Source: JANRIG01 sp033765235 (GTDB lineage Bacteria > Bacteroidota > Bacteroidia > Cytophagales > UBA9547). Taken from it: a stretch of DNA of 15,384 bases. Under the pieces are notes generated by a model, which ran no database searches, had not been told where the DNA came from, and saw only the letters and a list, made by a program, of their open reading frames with translations. The stretch lies in the NCBI GenBank assembly GCA_033765235.1, contig JANRIG010000025.1:1-15384 (forward strand), in the 5' to 3' direction. The first letter of the stretch is position 1; each line of letters opens with the position of its first letter. Below, in pieces: positions 1-7,977 of the stretch. The translations under genes and the position numbers were made by a program.

Positions 1-8
1 CCAAGTAG

Positions 9-16
9 TACATTTG
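9..16 (+). promoter_or_regulatory. Possible -7 promoter element for the tRNA genes
   Basis: TACATTTG matches the Bacteroidetes -7 consensus TAnnTTTG exactly and lies 43 bases before tRNA-Gly on the same strand. The -33 element would fall at or before the window edge, so it cannot be checked. An 8-base degenerate match is expected several times by chance in a window this size, so position is the main support. Confidence 0.3.
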
Positions 17-59
17 TAGCCCTTTTGGAAAATCATCTACGATTGTCCAAAGTAAATAT

Positions 60-132
<73 letters not shown>

Positions 133-137
133 CACAC

Positions 138-168
138 AAAGCGCTGAACGAAGGCGCTTTTGTTTTTT
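138..168 (+). terminator. Rho-independent terminator-like hairpin after tRNA-Gly
   Basis: AAAGCGC (138-144) pairs perfectly with GCGCTTT (154-160) around a 9-base loop, and a T-rich run (161-168, interrupted by one G) follows. It starts six bases after tRNA-Gly. It either ends the tRNA-Gly transcript or separates it from tRNA-Leu. The short hairpin-like stretch at 173-190 (CTCATC and GATGAAG) has no U tract and is not called. Confidence 0.7.
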
Positions 169-200
169 GAGGCCTCATCCAATTCGATGAAGGAGCTCAT

Positions 201-284
201 GCCGAGATGGTGGACTAGGTAGACACGCAAGACTTAAAATCTTGTGGCCGCAAGGCCGTGCGGGTTCGATTCCCGCCCTTGGTA
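201..284 (+). tRNA. tRNA-Leu (anticodon UAA)
   Basis: This is a class II tRNA. The anticodon stem CAAGA/TCTTG encloses CTTAAAA with TAA at 235-237. A long variable arm follows (GGCC GCAA GGCC, 246-257), then a T-arm GCGGG/CCCGC with loop TTCGATT, and discriminator A284. CCA is not encoded. The D-arm carries the GGTAGA typical of leucine tRNAs. The acceptor stem is weaker than usual: G201-U283 and G204-U280 are wobble pairs and A207 faces C277. The RNA reads UUA, a codon expected to be frequent in this AT-rich genome. All loops needed for function are intact, so I treat it as a working gene. Confidence 0.95.
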
Positions 285-331
285 CATATATTATACATAA
301 TCTTATATTACTTTTAATTCATTTCCCCAAA

Positions 332-376
332 AACATCACATGTTGATAACCCCCAAAATTTGGGGATAACATCACA
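332..376 (+). repeat. Short direct and inverted repeats upstream of smc
   Basis: AACATCACA occurs at 332-340 and again at 368-376, 36 bases apart. Between the copies lies an inverted repeat, CCCCAAA (351-357) and TTTGGGG (359-365), around one A. GATAAC occurs at 345-350 and again at 365-370. TGTTGATAA (341-349) and TGGGGATAA (361-369) each differ by one base from the DnaA-box form TGTGGATAA and are 20 bases apart on the same face. The block sits 63-107 bases before the smc start, in the spacer after tRNA-Leu. Its role is unknown; a regulator site for smc is the simplest reading. Confidence 0.5.
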
Positions 377-438
377 ATATATTTGCACAATTTTGCACCC
401 GTTATTTTGGTATATATTCATCAATATAGTATAATACA

Positions 439-3400
439 TTGCAATTAAACAGGTTAGAAGTAAAAGGATTTAAAAGTTTTGGCGACAAGACTATCATTAA
501 TTTTGATACTGGTATTACAGGCATAGTAGGGCCAAACGGTTGTGGCAAGTCCAACGTGGTAGATGCCATACGCTGGGTACTTGGGGAGCAAAAAACACGC
601 AACCTACGCTCCGAAAAAATGGAGGATGTGATATTCAACGGCTCCAAAAGTCGCAAACCCCACCAAATGGCAGAAGTATCCATTACCTTTGACAACACAC
701 GCAATGTGCTACCTACCGAATATGCGCAAGTGACTGTGACACGCCGCTACTTCAGAAGTGGCGACAGTGACTATGAGCTAAACGGGGTAGCTTGTCGCCT
801 CAAAGATATACATGACCTATTTCTCGACACCGGAATAGGACCGGACAGCTATGCCATCATTGAGCTCAAAATGGTGGAAGATATACTCAACGACCGAGAT
901 GGCTCTCGCAGGCAACTGTTTGAAGAGGCTGCAGGAGTATCTAAATTTAAAATCAGAAAAAAACAAACCCTCAAAAAACTTGACGATACACAGGCAAACC
1001 TTGACCGAGTGGAAGACCTGCTGTATGAAATAGAAAAAAATCTGAAAAGCCTTGAAAAACAAGCAAAACAAGCGCAAAAATACTATGAATTAAAAGAATC
1101 GTATAAAACACTGAGCATCACACTTGCCAAAATTATGATGGCAAATTTTAATCTTGAGGTCATAGCACTTGACCGCATAGCTACCCAACACTACGATGAA
1201 AAGAACAATATATTAGCCAAAATTTCAACTTCGGAAGCACAGATACAACAAGTGAAAAAAAATATATTGGAGCATGAGCAAATACTTAGGGAAAGTCAAA
1301 AAAGGCTCAACGACCAAATGACGCTCATACGCAACCATGAAAATGAAAAAAAGATAAAAAACGAACGGCTCAACTACCTCACAGACACTCAAGACCGCCT
1401 CATACGGCAGCTGCAAACAGACAAAGACTTGAAAGATAAATCTGAAACCATACTCAAAAACATACAAAACGATGCAGAAAAAGTATTGGCAGATGCCATA
1501 GCACAAGAGGCTAAAGCAGCCTCTTTAAAAAAAGAAGCAGATGAACAAAAAAATATAATAAGTGGACTTCAAAACACTATAAATGAACTCAATACAAACC
1601 TAAGCAAATCACAAGAAGAATATTACAAGCTCAATAAATCGCTGGAAATAAATACATTTCAATTACAAACACTCACCGGCGAGCTTGAAAAAACACATAC
1701 AGATACTCACTCACAAAGCACAGAGTTGGCAGGGTTTGAAGATAAACTATCACAACTGGAGCATAATATAGCTTACAAACAACAAGAACTTGACAAAATA
1801 TCTGCCGCTGAAAATGAAAATATTGAAAAAATACAAATCACAGAAGCTGAAATAGCACAGTTACGTGATAAAATAGCAGACATAGGTCGCAAAACAGATG
1901 CAAAACAAAACGAATACAACCTCACCAAATCATTGGTAGAAAATTTGGAAGGATTTCCGGAGGCAGTACGTTTTCTCAAAAAAAATGCAGATTGGGTCAA
2001 AGATGTGCCCCTACTCTCAGACATACTCACTTGCGAAGAGAAATACCGCATAACCATAGAAAACTACCTCGAGCCCTACATGAATTATTACATAGTGCAG
2101 ACAGAGCATGATGCCATAAAAGCCGTGAACCTGCTAAGCAATGCCACCATGGGGAAGGCTAATTTTTTTATATTAAACAAAATAGAAAAAAACTCAACGC
2201 CCAACACCTCTCTACCTGAAGGTGCTCTACATGCTATGAGTCTGATAGAATATGAGCCTAAATATGAGACACTTATACACTATCTGCTCCACAATGTGTA
2301 CGTGGTAGACAATGAAGAAAACATACAAAACCATGCATCTGATACTACTTTGATATCGTTAAGTGGCAAAATTATCAAAAGAAAATATAGTATTTCGGGA
2401 GGCTCCATTGGTCTGTTTGAAGGCAAAAGAATAGGTCGTGCAAAAAACATAGAGATGCTTGAAAAAGAAATAAAAAAACTAAGCGAAAACTTGACCTTGC
2501 ACAAAACCAATTATGAAACACTACAAAACACCCTTCAATCTTTAAAAAATAATACACAAAAAGCTAAATTGGATGTGGTGCAAAATGAGTATAACCTGCT
2601 CAAGCAAGACCTCATAGCATACCAAACACGCAAAGAACAAATAGTAAATACCCTTGACAAAAACTCCAACCGTTCTGATGAAATAAAACTTAAAATAGTA
2701 CAATTGCAGCATGACATATCGGAGGCGCAACCACGCTCTTTGGAACTGAATGACAAACTCACGCAATTGCAGCAGCAGCTGGCTGCAGCCAATGCTCAAA
2801 TGGAAGTTGAAAATCCTAAATATACCAAATCATCAAGTATTTATAATGAGCAAAACATTATTCTATACCAACTCAAAAACAAACTAAGCTCACTACAACA
2901 AGACATAGAATATAGAGAAAGCAACCATAAACAAACCCAAGAAAGAATAGAAAAATCTACCATTGAACTCCAAAAAATAGAAGCAGATGTGAAAAACATC
3001 ATCACCGGAACCGAAAACTCAGACATGGAGCTCACCGCACATTATGCACTCAAAGAAAAACTGGAGATGCAAGTATATGAAGCAGAAAAAACATTTTATA
3101 CCATTCGCGGCGAAGCCGATAATATAGAAAAAAACATTAAAGACCTGCACAAGCAGCGCGAAACTTGCGATGTGGCATGGAGCGAAGCCAACGGCAAGCT
3201 TAATGAGTGCAAGATAAAACAAGCATCGCTCAAAGAAAGGCTTTCTGTAGAATTTAATATTGACCTTGAAAACAGCCCTTTAAGCATTGAATCTAATGAA
3301 GCTGCCTCAGAAGATGAGCACACTATCAAAAGCAAAATAGACCAAATAAAAAATGCCATAGAAAAAATAGGACCTATAAATCCTATGGCTATGGAGACTT

Positions 3401-3981
3401 ATAACGAAATAAACGAAAGATACAACCTCATAACTACACAGAAAAAAGACATATTAGATGCCAAAATATCACTCTTGCAGACCATAAGCGAGATAGACAC
3501 TACCGCAAAAGAAAATTTTACTAATACATTTAACCAAATACGCCAAAATTTTATCAAAGTATTCAGGTCATTGTTTACAGAAGAAGATACCTGCGACCTG
3601 CTGCTGCTCGACCCTTCTGACCCTTTGGAGTCTGATATTGACATCATTGCCAAGCCTAAAGGCAAAAAACCACAATCTATAAATCAGTTGTCAGGGGGCG
3701 AAAAAACGCTCACAGCCATTTCGCTACTATTTGGCATATATTTGATAAAACCTGCTCCCTTTTGCATATTTGACGAGGTAGATGCTCCTTTGGATGATGC
3801 CAATATTGATAAATTCAACAATATTATCAAAAAATTTTCTACAGGGTCGCAGTTTATCATAGTCACTCACAACAAACGTACCATGTCATTTACCGACATT
3901 ATATATGGTGTGACTATGATAGAAGCAGGCATATCGCGGGTAGTGCCTGTAGATTTGCGCGCGCAAGTGGAAGCTGATTAG
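439..3981 (+). CDS. smc: Chromosome partition protein SMC
   Basis: SMC forms a dimeric ATPase ring that, with ScpA and ScpB, organises and helps segregate the chromosome. The 1180-residue length fits the family. The Walker A motif is GPNGCGKSN at 31-39. Long Lys/Glu/Gln-rich coiled coils flank a hinge at about 500-665, which includes the glycine-rich GGSIG near 654. The C-terminal head has the signature LSGGE (1084-1088) and Walker B with D1112-E1113. The start is TTG: an in-frame TAG lies at 427-429, no ATG lies between them, and the first internal Met is about 60 residues in, beyond Walker A. The resulting N-terminus (MQLNRLEVKGFKSFGDK) is what Bacteroidetes SMC proteins show. No Shine-Dalgarno is seen. 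A weak promoter could be TTTG (382-385) with TTATTTTG (402-409). No scpA or scpB is nearby. Confidence 0.97.
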   Translation: MQLNRLEVKGFKSFGDKTIINFDTGITGIVGPNGCGKSNVVDAIRWVLGEQKTRNLRSEKMEDVIFNGSKSRKPHQMAEVSITFDNTRNVLPTEYAQVTVTRRYFRSGDSDYELNGVACRLKDIHDLFLDTGIGPDSYAIIELKMVEDILNDRDGSRRQLFEEAAGVSKFKIRKKQTLKKLDDTQANLDRVEDLLYEIEKNLKSLEKQAKQAQKYYELKESYKTLSITLAKIMMANFNLEVIALDRIATQHYDEKNNILAKISTSEAQIQQVKKNILEHEQILRESQKRLNDQMTLIRNHENEKKIKNERLNYLTDTQDRLIRQLQTDKDLKDKSETILKNIQNDAEKVLADAIAQEAKAASLKKEADEQKNIISGLQNTINELNTNLSKSQEEYYKLNKSLEINTFQLQTLTGELEKTHTDTHSQSTELAGFEDKLSQLEHNIAYKQQELDKISAAENENIEKIQITEAEIAQLRDKIADIGRKTDAKQNEYNLTKSLVENLEGFPEAVRFLKKNADWVKDVPLLSDILTCEEKYRITIENYLEPYMNYYIVQTEHDAIKAVNLLSNATMGKANFFILNKIEKNSTPNTSLPEGALHAMSLIEYEPKYETLIHYLLHNVYVVDNEENIQNHASDTTLISLSGKIIKRKYSISGGSIGLFEGKRIGRAKNIEMLEKEIKKLSENLTLHKTNYETLQNTLQSLKNNTQKAKLDVVQNEYNLLKQDLIAYQTRKEQIVNTLDKNSNRSDEIKLKIVQLQHDISEAQPRSLELNDKLTQLQQQLAAANAQMEVENPKYTKSSSIYNEQNIILYQLKNKLSSLQQDIEYRESNHKQTQERIEKSTIELQKIEADVKNIITGTENSDMELTAHYALKEKLEMQVYEAEKTFYTIRGEADNIEKNIKDLHKQRETCDVAWSEANGKLNECKIKQASLKERLSVEFNIDLENSPLSIESNEAASEDEHTIKSKIDQIKNAIEKIGPINPMAMETYNEINERYNLITTQKKDILDAKISLLQTISEIDTTAKENFTNTFNQIRQNFIKVFRSLFTEEDTCDLLLLDPSDPLESDIDIIAKPKGKKPQSINQLSGGEKTLTAISLLFGIYLIKPAPFCIFDEVDAPLDDANIDKFNNIIKKFSTGSQFIIVTHNKRTMSFTDIIYGVTMIEAGISRVVPVDLRAQVEAD

Positions 3982-4045
3982 TTATTGCCAAATATATGTG
4001 CACAATGTGCCCTATTATTTATATACTTATTTGTATTATAAATAT

Positions 4046-5143
4046 ATGCCTGAGTTTCGATTTTTTTTTGCAAACTTTGCCCCCGCCTTTTATACCCGTC
4101 AAATATTGCGTATCACATTCTTAGTCATTACTTTTTTATTGGTTGCCTCATGGTATACAAAGGCGCAGACAAAGACTAAAAAATCTTTCAAAGATTTTCT
4201 GCATATCAAAGTACCCGCCATACAATACGCAGTACCTGACACAACCACATTACACGACGAAGGAGCATTTGAACGTGTAAATCCTAAAAAAATAGACTAT
4301 TATTTTGATCCTACCCGCCGCGAAAGATCACTACTTACAGTGGCGGATACTCAAGATGTGAACCCTGACGATTTCAGCATTGTAGAGGTAGATGAAGAGA
4401 TAAACTTTGATGGTAGTGATGCAGATAGTACATGGATAAAAATAGCAGAATATTATGGTATGTGGGACAATAAAGCTGTGAACCCCTACGGAATAGATGT
4501 TACTAAATTTAACGACACTGTATCTATAGCACTCTATGACAGCACCATAGGCAGGTATTGCAGTGCTCCGCTCAATCATGCCAAACTCAATGATGACTTT
4601 GGACCAAGGCGCTGGCGCTGGCACTATGGTATAGATCTGGAACTAGACCGTGGAGATAGCGTGTGGGCTATTTGGGACGGTATAGTGAGAATATGTAAAT
4701 ATGACTACGGGGGTTATGGCAACTATGTGTTGGTGAGGCATTACAATGGTCTTGAAACTATTTACGGACATCTTACAAGGCAGTTGGTAAAAGTAGGTGA
4801 AGTAGTAAAAGCCGGTGATCTTATAGGTTGGGGGGGCAGTACCGGTCGCAGTTCCGGTCCTCATCTGCACTTAGAAATACGCTATCAAGGTCATGCACTT
4901 GACCCTCAACTGCTCTTTGATATCAAAAAAAACAAGATAAAAATGCAGCATTTTATCATCATGCCCTATCACTTTGACTATTTGCGCAACTTTAGAAAGA
5001 TATACTTTCACCGTATACGCCGCGGCGATACGCTCTCAGAGATAGCACAGCGCTACAATGTATCTATTCGCCAGATACTTAGGCTCAACAGAATTTCTAT
5101 ACGCTCCACGCTCAAGCCGGGCAGAAGAATAAGAATACGGTGA
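4046..5143 (+). CDS. Secreted M23 (LytM-type) peptidoglycan endopeptidase with C-terminal LysM domain
   Basis: A zinc endopeptidase expected to cut peptide cross-links in peptidoglycan outside the inner membrane. I chose ATG 4046 (365 residues). A 16-codon extension begins at GTG 3998, but ATG 4046 puts the hydrophobic export segment (about 19-36, possible cleavage after A40) at a normal place. The M23 domain spans about 190-290 with a full active site: H193 and D197 (HxxxD), H242 (YGH), H273 and H275 (HLH). It is therefore likely catalytic rather than a degenerate activator of the EnvC kind. A LysM domain (322-365, starting HRIRRGDTL) binds glycan. The segment between export signal and catalytic domain (about 41-190) is acidic and unrecognised. 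The gene follows smc by 64 bases on the same strand and could share its transcript. Confidence 0.9.
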   Translation: MPEFRFFFANFAPAFYTRQILRITFLVITFLLVASWYTKAQTKTKKSFKDFLHIKVPAIQYAVPDTTTLHDEGAFERVNPKKIDYYFDPTRRERSLLTVADTQDVNPDDFSIVEVDEEINFDGSDADSTWIKIAEYYGMWDNKAVNPYGIDVTKFNDTVSIALYDSTIGRYCSAPLNHAKLNDDFGPRRWRWHYGIDLELDRGDSVWAIWDGIVRICKYDYGGYGNYVLVRHYNGLETIYGHLTRQLVKVGEVVKAGDLIGWGGSTGRSSGPHLHLEIRYQGHALDPQLLFDIKKNKIKMQHFIIMPYHFDYLRNFRKIYFHRIRRGDTLSEIAQRYNVSIRQILRLNRISIRSTLKPGRRIRIR

Positions 5144-5335
5144 AAGAGAATAGTTTTGCTTCATGTGTGGTATTGTTTGTTATACGAAGTATAAATATTC
5201 TATTAATATTACTTTGTACATATTCTAATTCATGATTGAAATCAACTATGTTCACATCATTTTGTAGGTTTATTGACATTAATGCTCTGTGTAAGGTATC
5301 ATAGCATCTATTTGTATAATAGTAAATTAATATCT
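5144..5335. other. Convergent intergenic spacer between M23 peptidase gene and mnmE
   Basis: This 192-base AT-rich spacer separates two gene ends that face each other. The only clear structure is a small perfect hairpin, TTATAC GAA GTATAA (5180-5194). It is AT-rich and lacks a clean U tract, so it is at best a weak terminator. I see no RNA gene and no convincing ORF. Confidence 0.4.
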
Positions 5336-6730
5336 TTACTTTCCTATACAAAACTTACTGAAAATATTGCCTAATATCTCATCATTGGTCACCTCACCGG
5401 TAATATTGCCCAGGTGTATGAGGCTCATACGTATATCCAATGCCAAAAAATCTCCGGTCATCCCATTTTCCAAACCATTAATAACCCCATTGAGTGCTTC
5501 TTTAGTTTTTACCAAACTCTCATAATGCCTAAGGTTGGTCACTATAGTATTCCCCGTTTTAAAGGTGTCATTACGTATTATTTCAAGTAGCAATTTTTTA
5601 AGATTTTCTATGCCTGTTTTATTTTTAGCCGAAACAAATGTGTAAAGAGTATTATTATTTTTTAAATATTCATCCAAATAATTACGTTCATTTTCTCCTA
5701 ATTCATCTTCTTTATTACCTATTAATAAATAGGGATTTGCAAGGCTTTTAAGTTCATCTATGGCTTGCATTAGTTGTGTAATAGTGGTATGTACGCTGTC
5801 AAAAATATATAGAATGAGGCTTGCCTCTTTCATTTTTTGCCTTGTGCGTGCTATTCCCATGGCTTCAAGATTATCATTTGTGTGGCGAAGCCCTGCTGTA
5901 TCAATAAATCTGAATTTTATACCTTCTATAGCTATCTCATCTTCTATGACATCGCGTGTAGTACCCGGTATGTCTGAGACTATGGCCTTATCTTCATGGA
6001 GCAACGTATTGAGTAATGTAGATTTGCCTGCATTGGGCTTACCGGCTATCACCACAGGTACACCATTTTTCATGGCATTGCCCATGTCAAATGAGCTGAT
6101 GAGTGGCTCTATTATATGTATGATATCATGTACAAGTTGCTTTAGCTCTGCTCTATTGGCAAACTCTACATCCTCCTCTGCAAAGTCAAGTTCAAGCTCT
6201 ATGAGTGAGGCAAAGTTTAGCAATTTTTCGCGCAACTGCTTGATTTCGTTGGAAAACCCGCCCCTCATCTGATACATAGCTGCCATGTGCGAGGCTTCAC
6301 TATCCGATGCTATAAGGTCTGCCACTGCCTCTGCCTGTGCCAAATCAAAGCGACCGTTAATAAAAGCTCTTTGTGTAAACTCCCCTGCCGCTGCATATCT
6401 TGCCCCCTGCTTTAGCAATAATTTGATGATTTTGTTTATCACATACACAGAGCCATGACACGATATTTCGGCTACATCTTCTTTGGTAAATGAGTGCGGT
6501 TTTTTAAATATGGATACTACTACCTCATCTATAAGTATATCATTATCAAATATTTGACCTACATGTAAAGTATGTGTAGGGTATGAAGTAATATTTTTTT
6601 TTGAAAATATCATACCCAAAATATCAAAAGTATGCTCGCCGGATATGCGTATTACCCCCAATGCTCCGATACCGGGTGGAGTACTCAATGCACATATGGT
6701 ATCAGCACCTGATGTAATATTTGTTTTCAA
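5336..6730 (-). CDS. mnmE: tRNA uridine-5-carboxymethylaminomethyl modification GTPase MnmE
   Basis: MnmE works with MnmG to install the (carboxymethyl)aminomethyl group at C5 of the wobble uridine in tRNAs reading split codon boxes, using GTP and a folate one-carbon unit. The 464 residues fit the family. The N-terminal folate-binding domain contains TPPGIGALGVIRISG. The G domain has G1 GKPNAGKS (230-237), G2 TTRD, G3 DTAGL (277-281) and G4 NKED. The C-terminus ends in FCIGK (460-464), with the catalytic-site cysteine C461 that defines the family. The start codon is TTG (6730-6728), which overlaps the holA stop as TTGA. The next Met is well inside the folate domain, so TTG is required. Expression is probably coupled to holA translation. 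No mnmG is in the window. Confidence 0.97.
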   Translation of the reverse strand: MKTNITSGADTICALSTPPGIGALGVIRISGEHTFDILGMIFSKKNITSYPTHTLHVGQIFDNDILIDEVVVSIFKKPHSFTKEDVAEISCHGSVYVINKIIKLLLKQGARYAAAGEFTQRAFINGRFDLAQAEAVADLIASDSEASHMAAMYQMRGGFSNEIKQLREKLLNFASLIELELDFAEEDVEFANRAELKQLVHDIIHIIEPLISSFDMGNAMKNGVPVVIAGKPNAGKSTLLNTLLHEDKAIVSDIPGTTRDVIEDEIAIEGIKFRFIDTAGLRHTNDNLEAMGIARTRQKMKEASLILYIFDSVHTTITQLMQAIDELKSLANPYLLIGNKEDELGENERNYLDEYLKNNNTLYTFVSAKNKTGIENLKKLLLEIIRNDTFKTGNTIVTNLRHYESLVKTKEALNGVINGLENGMTGDFLALDIRMSLIHLGNITGEVTNDEILGNIFSKFCIGK

Positions 6731-7788
6731 TGTAATATTTTAAATATCAATTCTTTGATAATGACTTCTTCATTTACTTCTCCTACTTCATATCCTTTGG
6801 ACTGCATGTCTGCCATGCGCAAGTAAGCGAATATGTCGAGCAACTTTTTACTTGAATAGTTGCGCAGTGCAAACATGTATTCTTTGGCAAAATAGGTGCT
6901 TTTCATATTGAGTTCACGTGCTATATCTTCCTCAGAAGATATATTTTTTAGGCTCAGCATCAGTACTTTACAAAAATACCCAAACAGTGCTGCCAATGTC
7001 TGCTGTATAGGGTATTCTTTGTTGTGTTGCCCCAAGTATAGTGCTATTTTGTTACATTTAAGTATGTCTTTGCGTGAAATGGCATTTTGCAACTCATATA
7101 CGTTGTACTCTTTTGAAATGCCTACATATTGCACCACATGTGCTTCTTCCACAGTAGCTCCCTGCTTTAGATTTATAGTAATTTTTTCAAGCTCTTTGTG
7201 TATGCGGCTCAGGTTGTTACCAATATTTTCTACAAATAATTTTGATGCCATATCTGTTATCTTGAAGCCCATATTTTGAGCCAGTGTATTGAGCCACACA
7301 GGCAACTGACTGTCATACATAGGCGAGGAAGTAAAAATATATCCTGCATCTGTCAAAGTCTTAGTGATACTCTTTTTGCCGTCTATTTTTTTGTATTTGT
7401 AGCATATCACCAGTATGGTAGTAGGCATTGGGTTTTTGATATAGTTTTCGAGCAAGTTTATTTCTATTTCCTTGCCTTCAGATTTAATTTTTTGTGTTTT
7501 TTCTATTTCTTTCAGGTCTTGGGCTTCTTTGAGTATTACTACTTGTCGCTCGCTCATCATAGGATATCTTTTGGCTGCTGACACCACTGTGTTCAGGTCT
7601 GTATCTTTGCCGTAAAGTATGGTGAGGTTAAAAGATTTTTCTGATTCGGGCAACACATTATTTTCAATATAATTTGAAATTATATCAATAAAATAAGGTT
7701 CTTCGCCCTGCAAAAAATACACAGGCAAATATTTTTTTTGTTTTATTTCATTAAAAATTACATCTATAGAATCAGACTTTGTAGCCAT
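6727..7788 (-). CDS. holA: DNA polymerase III delta subunit
   Basis: The delta subunit is the clamp-loader wrench: it opens the beta sliding clamp so that the loader can place it on DNA. The 353-residue product starts with the family's N-terminal block (YFLQGEEPYFID), followed by a middle region with PMMSERQVV and a helical C-terminal collar-type domain. The fold is AAA+-like without a working Walker A, as usual for delta. The reading frame stays open back to ATG 7863, but that adds a hydrophobic stretch (MLMIINIFFCN...) foreign to a cytoplasmic replication protein. ATG 7788 or ATG 7794 is therefore preferred. The stop overlaps the mnmE start by four bases, so the two genes form an operon. 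An inverted repeat TTTGCAA/TTGCAAA (7800-7806, 7832-7838) lies just upstream. Confidence 0.92.
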   Translation of the reverse strand: MATKSDSIDVIFNEIKQKKYLPVYFLQGEEPYFIDIISNYIENNVLPESEKSFNLTILYGKDTDLNTVVSAAKRYPMMSERQVVILKEAQDLKEIEKTQKIKSEGKEIEINLLENYIKNPMPTTILVICYKYKKIDGKKSITKTLTDAGYIFTSSPMYDSQLPVWLNTLAQNMGFKITDMASKLFVENIGNNLSRIHKELEKITINLKQGATVEEAHVVQYVGISKEYNVYELQNAISRKDILKCNKIALYLGQHNKEYPIQQTLAALFGYFCKVLMLSLKNISSEEDIARELNMKSTYFAKEYMFALRNYSSKKLLDIFAYLRMADMQSKGYEVGEVNEEVIIKELIFKILH

Positions 7789-7881
7789 AGCCATATCAAT
7801 TTGCAATACTAATGATATAAATAATAGCATGTTGCAAAAAAAAATATTTATAATCATTAGCATTTTACATATATTTTACTT

Positions 7882-7889
7882 TAAATTTG
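7882..7889 (+). promoter_or_regulatory. Probable -7 promoter element for the CBS-domain membrane protein gene
   Basis: TAAATTTG matches TAnnTTTG exactly in the divergent spacer between holA and the 7967 gene. TTAG at 7857-7860, one base off the -33 TTTG, precedes it by 21 bases. Transcription would start near 7895, about 70 bases before the ATG at 7967 and just before a short leader ORF. Confidence 0.45.
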
Positions 7890-7902
7890 TACTTTAGCAA
7901 TT

Positions 7903-7977
7903 ATGAAGTCAGAGCCTCCGCAGAATATTTACATTTTTATATTATTCACTAATATTATATTATCCAATGATTTTTGA
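7903..7977 (+). CDS. Possible 24-codon leader ORF overlapping the next gene start
   Basis: An ATG at 7903 opens a 24-codon frame ending in TGA at 7975-7977, past the ATG (7967) of the next gene and in a different frame. The peptide has a polar start (MKSEPPQN) and a hydrophobic stretch (IYIFILFTNIIL). A -7-like element ends 13 bases upstream, so this would be the first ATG on the transcript. It could couple or attenuate translation of the downstream membrane protein. A short chance frame in a 5' leader is equally possible. Confidence 0.2.
   Translation: MKSEPPQNIYIFILFTNIILSNDF

Noticed and set aside
3998..4045. GTG start extending the M23 peptidase by 16 residues
   Set aside because: The extension (Tyr-rich) would move the export segment away from the N-terminus. 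ATG 4046 gives a normal signal region.
5181..5190. TATACGAAGT identical to ten bases of a loxP arm
   Set aside because: Only part of one arm matches. No spacer or second loxP arm follows, and the sequence forms its own small AT hairpin. This is chance.
5112..5351. 79-codon minus-strand frame in the M23-mnmE spacer
   Set aside because: It starts with TTG inside the mnmE end and runs into the M23 gene. It has no recognisable motif and its base composition is that of an AT-rich spacer.
5760..6272. 170-codon plus-strand frame
   Set aside because: It lies wholly antisense to the G-domain region of mnmE and is rich in Ser, as expected from a reversed conserved gene.
7789..7863. Hydrophobic N-terminal extension of holA read as a signal peptide
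   Set aside because: A clamp-loader subunit is cytoplasmic and the family N-terminus begins after this stretch. The bases are better read as a 5' leader.
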